From Manihot esculenta (taxonomy: Eukaryota > Streptophyta > Magnoliopsida > Malpighiales > Euphorbiaceae), in the NCBI RefSeq assembly GCF_001659605.2, contig NC_035161.2, forward strand, positions 186,001 to 250,000: 64,000 bases of DNA, given 5' to 3'. How positions within the stretch are numbered: the stretch's first letter is position 1; every line of letters starts with the position of its first letter. Shown piece by piece: positions 58,144 through 64,000 of the stretch. The notes under the pieces were generated by a model. That model did no database searches, was not told the origin of the DNA, and worked only from the letters and a program-made list of their open reading frames with translations. The position numbers and the translations under genes were made by a program.

Positions 58144-58408
58144 ATGACCAGATCTGAGAATAGCAGGATTCAGTTTGATCCAGAAATCAAGAAGACTGCA
58201 AAAAGATTGAGAAAAGCAACCAAGTTGCAAAAACAGGCCAATTCGGGAGCCTCTCAGCCATCTGCCCGATCACCTTTACGCACTGAAGAGACCTCATCTT
58301 CAACACCAACTGAGCCTCCAATTGACACAAACTAAAGAGATGTCGCTGAAGAGTAACCCCTTTGCATCACATACCCAGTACTGAATGCACCTTTGGAATT
58401 ACGAACAT
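58144..58408 (+). pseudogene. gag N-terminus of the LTR-B element, truncated
   Basis: It starts ATG at 58144 (MTRSENSRIQFDPEIKKTAK), parallel to the LTR-A gag start at 10424. The same frame carries TAA at 58333-58335 and 58354-58356, then continues with PLCITYPVLNAPLELRT, which matches PLCIEYPLLTAPFELRT of the LTR-A gag. Homology ends at about 58408, so the rest of the element is missing or displaced. Confidence 0.75.
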
Positions 58409-61400
58409 GTATGATTTAAAAGACGTTCGTGTAGATACCATTGAGGGTGTTCGTTTCAAAAGCAGCACATTGAGTACGAAATTTTATCTTCTTTTCGAGT
58501 CTAACAGGTTAGTCTCATATCATTCTTTTCGAAATAAACGAAGCACTTAGATCCTAAGAGGGAAATAAATATTTTTTATTTTTTGCTGTGTGTTTTGGGT
58601 TGCAGTAATCTCTTGGTTTACTAACACCTAGAGTATTATTTTGTTTCATAGTTTTGTAATTAAATATTCCATTTGCAATTGAATAGTTATTTTTATTTTA
58701 TATTAAATGTTGTTTAATAAATAGTTGAACTATTCCACTAGCATTTTGTTAGATATTCCATTCTTAAAGAGTTATTAAGAATTAGTGTGATAGAACATTC
58801 TTATGCAAATAACTATAAATTGGTTCGTAATTGTAGAATGTCTCATTTTTCATGATTTTTTAGTTTAGATTGTCACCTATGTCTGTCTCTGCCGATTAGT
58901 TTAGAGATTCTAATGAGAGTAGAATAGTGAGTTACATACTATATGACATGGGATGTCTAGGCAAACATGTAGGCGTTTATGATGATTAGCGATAGAAACT
59001 AGTGAAATTTATATGAAGAACACTACAAGTTTACTCTTGTCATTATTCACCTGTCTAGGTCATAATATTGCACATAATCCTTAGACTTAAGATAAAATTT
59101 ATTTCATATATATGTAATTTGAGTTTAATACCACTTATACACTTATACTATATATGTATAGGTATATGATGAGTGTTAGCTCAAATTAGCTATATATGGT
59201 ACTAAGATGTTAGGTAAGATGAGATTCTTTATCCTGGATAAACAGGTAGAATTCTTTAAACGTGATTAATTATTCTTGATATCTAAAGTTCTTGGCTAAG
59301 ATACTGTGACTTGATAAAAAAAGAATTTTCTATTGTAAGCCAATTTATCAAGAATTGAAATCAAATATTAGTCCTATGATCTGATGTATTGGGATTTGAC
59401 ATTACTGTGAACTTAGCTCGAACCGAGATTCTATAAAAAAAAAAAAATTTAGTTCATGGTAATTTATGATCAAGGTTTAAAAGGAATAAAATAAATACAT
59501 CCATTATTAATTAGATAGCCATGATGGCTAGATGTTAACTATGATTTTAGAAACCTAAAAAATATTTGAAATGTTATTTTGGACTAACAAGAAAGTGTTC
59601 TTAATTCCATTGCCAATTAATTATGAACTCAAGGAGTCGCACACATAACCTCAATTTTCACAAACTAAGTTACTTTATTAATTAATTAAGGTATTTAGTT
59701 TGCAATGTGATTGCAAAAATTCCAAGTATGATTTGAATTAAATTCAACATGAGCTATGCAAGTCTATATTTTATTCATGTGATAAATAAATTCCACCTAT
59801 GGCATGGAAGAGAAAGAAAATAGATATTTCATAATTTTGTTATAACTTCATTGATATGATTAGTTTATTATTAATTCAATGGTGATTAAATTTATTTAAT
59901 CAAAGATTAATGATATATAATAGTTACATGTTAATTGTATAAAAAAGAATCCAATTCATTTATCCTAAACATCCCAAGTATAATTTAGGAGTTTCTAATC
60001 CCTAAATGAATTTAGAAATAGTTTTAGGGATTTAATTTAGAGCCTAGGGATATTGTAGGAGGGTAGAGTTTTAGGAGATAATTTTAGGGAGTTAAAGTTT
60101 GAAAAGCTACTTTAAGGGTTAGAGAAAAAAATCCTAAACCCTAATAGTAATCCTATGACATAGACCAATGAGATTTTGACAACTCAAAAATAAGAGTTAT
60201 TGGGGCCATACCTTTTCCATCTCTCGACAAAATGAAGAAGCAATCTTCTTCTTCATTGTGGTGGACGACAACCATTTTCAAGAGAGAGAAAATTTCTCCT
60301 TCCCTATCGGAGCTCTCAAAGAAATTATTAGTTGAAAGAGAAAATTGCATTTGAATCCATCAAGTATTAAGAGGACATCTCTACTATCTTTGAAGGAAGA
60401 TTTGGCCTAACCAAGAAGAAGGTAGAAGCTTCATCTCTTCATATCAAGGTGTTAGAGATTAATGGTGTGGACTAGCTTTAGAAGATTTGCCATTGGAAGT
60501 CTTGCATTCCATCTTAAAAGGTCTACAAGAGGTAATGATCTTAAACATGCTTTAGAATAATCTTTTCTTTTAACTTCTTCTCTTCGAACAAAATGCTAAC
60601 AGGTTTGATCTTATATCAAATCAAAATTATTGTATTGATAGTTAATTATGAATACTTGATGATTGTTTAATTTCAAAGACCACCACATTTTATTAGGACC
60701 AAAATCTTTTAAAATGGTAATTTTACCTAAAGTTCGTATTTTCTATTTTCGCTGTCATTGTTCAAGTGGAAAGTCTAATGGTAGGTTACTATTTTGTCTT
60801 TACTATGAGCTGAATTATCTGGTGATTTAAGGAAAGGCGCATCCAAATTTCGAAAGGCCTGCATTCCAAACCAAAGCCTTTGTGCTTGTAAAGAAGAGGA
60901 TTTTTGTCCTAGGCCAAGAGAAGAATTTTATGCTTGATCTCTTCATTTCCCTAACTTGTGTTTCTGTTTTTAAACGAAGAGCAACGCTACTGTTTAATTT
61001 TCTAAGCAAGCTTCATAATTTTATATAGATCAATTGATAAAGGACTATTTAGACTCTATCAAGAGTTCTAATTAATATCGTTTGATTAAAATGAAATAAG
61101 AAAAAAGATAGATTAAAAAACTAAAAATCTTATTGAAATTCTTCAAAAATTGAAAAAATGAGTTTTTAATAGTTATGAGAGATTATTTATAATAGAAACA
61201 AAACCCTAATAAGCAAAAATACGAAAATACTCAAATTATATAAAAATTAAAATGCAAAATTGACCATCTAAACGATAGAATTTCCATATCGAATTTTGTA
61301 ACGGACTTGTGGTGCTCGTCACACTTTTGAAAGTCGTGCATTTCGAAATTCTCTTTTTGAAAAACTATTATGGATTTTTATCGGACGTCAACAATAAAAG

Positions 61401-64000
61401 TTAGGTTCGGTCCAAGTCTGCCGTAAAATTTAAGACTAATTGCTCCATGTCATCAATAGTTGCATGGGAGCATACACATTTTTTCTTATCTTAATCCATT
61501 CAAGGAAAAATCCGAAGCATCGCTTATTTTTTACATCAGATAAAAGCAAGGCTCAAAGCTACAAGTTCATCGACATATTAGCCATCATAACTTTGTTTTA
61601 GGGCCACTAAATGATCGTATGGATTTTCACATATTTCATCACTAAATGGTTGGATTATTTCTTTGCAAAGTTGTTCCCATGCCAGTAATGATTCCTCTAC
61701 CACAACCAATGGAACAAGTGCTACAACGCTCCTTCCATACCCTAATTATAGCTATCGACACCTCAAGTTCTTCTGGTATATTCTAGATTTCAAAAAACTG
61801 TTCAATCTATAGCATCAAAACTTGAAATTTGTAATTTCTTAGCTATGGATGGTGTGTCTACTTGTAATAAGGTTTGTAGTATTTATTTTTGACGTGGGTA
61901 TTTTTGCAAAGGAATTTGTTAATGTATTTGGAATAGAGTTTGTACAGGTGAATCCCCGACTTCGCTAATTCCTTTCCCTTTCACTAAAGTAGCTATAAAC
62001 TTTTTATCATACTAAACCATTTCTTCTACTCCATCCATAATTGATCTTGACCTCCCGCGCATGCCGTTTAGACTGTGAATCAACCCAAAATCAAATCAAA
62101 AATCAAATCAGTCAATTAGTTTCGGTTCTTAAACAGAACATACACCATCTATTAGTAGGCTATTGTCGGTTCCCCTTCCTTGAACCAGGACCTAAAATGA
62201 CTTGAAATCAGTTGGTTTTAACCATAGGTTTGAATTAGAAAGCCCGATTTGAAATTTTAGTTTTTTTTTTCTTTTAACTTATATATGTATATAAAAGTAA
62301 ATAATATATTAATAAATCCAAATTTTATAAACATATATATATATTGTATAAAATATTAATATTATTATAGCTTAAAAACTTAAATCTTCGAAACTTACTT
62401 GAAACCGCTTTCAACTTTTTCTTATTGAAACCGTTTGGAATCAGAACTAATTTGAGCTGAGAACTTCTTGAACCGGAACACCTATGATTAGAAAATTTCA
62501 GCTCGGAACCATCCCGTGCAAGCAAAATGATTACAAAAAAGTTATAAATAAAGAAATTCATTAATTAGTCTTTTAATTTTAAAAAATATCTTAAAATATT
62601 ATTGAGAATTTAAAAAGTTTATAAATTTGTTCTTCATTAATTTTAACCGTTAACTATCGTAAAAATATCTAAAATCTTTTAATTATAGAAGGATTAATTA
62701 ATATATATTTATATAAAATTAAAAATCAACTAATAATTTAAAAATTAAATAATAAAATATTTGAAAGTTAAAATTAACGGAATAACTAATTAATAGATTT
62801 TTTAAAATTTTAAAGATATTTTAATATATTTTTTAAAATTAAAAAATTAATTAATGAGTTTTTTCATATTATAGAAATTAAATAATAAAATTTTTATAAA
62901 AAAAAGTTTACATTCAAGGTTCAATGTGCTTGAACAATGTGATTGGCAGAAACAAGAAAAATTATAAGGCTAAAATTAGCTCCTAAGAGACGACTGACAT
63001 GTAGAATAACTTTCTACACTCTTTTAAATCAGAAATCTCTACTAATTTTGCATGCTAACTCCTTTTGTTGTCCTTGACTAGATTTTTTTTATTGTAACCA
63101 AATTCACTTAGGTGTCCTTCTTTCCACCTTTCTCAACAATAATTCTTTTTCTGTGCCTTTATTCTTATAGAATATAACTAGAAAGATTTTCGCTCCACTC
63201 TTATCAAAATTAAAGGTCCCCTCGTTTATTTTAATTTAATTCATTATTAATTTTATTTATCTAAAGAGAGACAATACATTTAATGCCTAATATACCCTTA
63301 CCTCCACCTCTTGTTCTCCCATCCCTTTCTTTTCCCTTTTCCCAGCTTTACCGCCTCCTACAAGTACGTTGCCACCTTCCATTTTTCTCCATGAAGATTT
63401 GTATAGGATCTAGCCTCCAATAGTAATACTCAAAACATATGGATCATTATTTGAAAATTATAATAAGACATGGTATTGTTTTCATTAATAAGAAAACAAC
63501 CGTGTGAGAGATTATTAGTGGAATGTTTGGTGATCTTATTTTTATAGAAGATGCAGTAGGTGACAAGGTACTATGTGTATTTGTTAAACCTCCTCAAGCA
63601 GAAGAAAATTGCAGTGTATGTCAACAATCTTGTTTACCTCATTTTGAAACTAATAAGTATGATTGTATTTGCAGGTTGGAAAATTCTTGTAGCCGATAGC
63701 AGTGAAATAAAACTAAATTCTAATGCATGGAAATAGCTATAGGTAAAGGACCATCTATTGATCGATATTTTTCTCTCGAGCACAACATAGAAATTACTTA
63801 AACATTGACTCCTTAAGCTATCCTACTATTCGCCTCCACATGAGTTGTGCCTACTTTAATCTTCAAGCGTCCATGATTATCACATCATAATCCTTAAAGG
63901 CAATTGAATATAAGGAAATTATGATACAAACTATGGGGCAAAATAATTACAAGCCCTTCATAAAATAATATCCTATACTACAAAAACCCATTTCACAAGA
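58409..64000. other. AT-rich sequence without a supported gene
   Basis: 58410-58550 has a short open frame (LKDVRVDTIEGVRFK) of unknown origin that starts exactly where gag homology stops. 59800-60600 resembles LTR or leader DNA (CCCTAAACCC-like text near 60130, a purine-rich stretch near 60400) but no pair of ends was found. 62080-62520 holds GGTTCGGAACC-type fragments of an old DNA transposon. 62560-64000 is AT-rich; no gene can be supported. Confidence 0.4.

Noticed and set aside
60120..60600. A host gene exon with the frame near 60153-60350
   Set aside because: Stops in all continuing frames and no splice-consistent neighbours; the text resembles repeat leader sequence.

Overview
This is nuclear DNA from a flowering plant (eudicot). 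It holds three intron-containing genes with GT..AG introns and plant-specific architectures (a WAT1/EamA transporter, a RING-CH E3 ligase-like protein, and a membrane-tethered NAC factor) in an AT-rich, retrotransposon-rich setting. The solo LTRs carrying palindromic TTCGGCGGCCGAA motifs remind me of Euphorbiaceae (cassava/rubber-type) genomes. That placement is an inference and not a search result.

Layout. 1-15804 is a nest of Athila-like Ty3/gypsy elements that share one tRNA-Asp-type primer site and one gag N-terminus pattern. From outside in: (a) a minus-strand element, LTR-C (12780-15804), with a TRIM cluster inside its LTR; (b) a plus-strand LTR-B remnant (11969-12601) abutting its gag; (c) a near-complete minus-strand element, LTR-A (LTR 10477-11968, gag-pro-pol 10424-4774, env-position ORF 4285-2612), cutting LTR-B; (d) the 3' LTR of a plus-strand element, LTR-D (51-2110), at the left end of (c). 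15805-18980 is AT-rich intergenic sequence. 19081-22379 is a six-exon WAT1-related gene. 23975-24444 is a hAT-like MITE, 25687-27713 an old solo LTR, and 28280-32430 copia pol fragments of both orientations around a second LTR-B. 33729-35992 is the RING-CH gene, 37529-38214 a hAT MITE with a perfect 8-bp target duplication, and 40053-43824 the NAC gene. 44560-48460 is a decayed minus-strand gypsy pol split by a miniature LTR element (45927-46812). 49900-53100 has Tat-like LTR pieces with a TRIM solo LTR. 54494-58095 is a third LTR-B split by a 2268-bp solo LTR (55751-58018, TSD CACTC), followed by a primer site and a truncated gag. 58410-64000 holds no gene I can support.

How the parts relate. 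The three host genes are not an operon and show no shared pathway. All three lie on the plus strand, and their introns hold only small repeats. The retroelements are all non-autonomous as they stand: every recognisable gag or pol frame carries stops or frameshifts.

The most unusual signal is a short near-palindrome (GTGATTTGGGCAAATCAC and variants). It recurs in clusters through the minus-strand LTR-A element: in the LTR promoter region, at several separate places inside the gag-pol reading frame (as repeated S/T-D-L-P peptides), in the env-position ORF, and in the untranslated gaps. Related LTRs carry their own, different motif arrays at the corresponding place.
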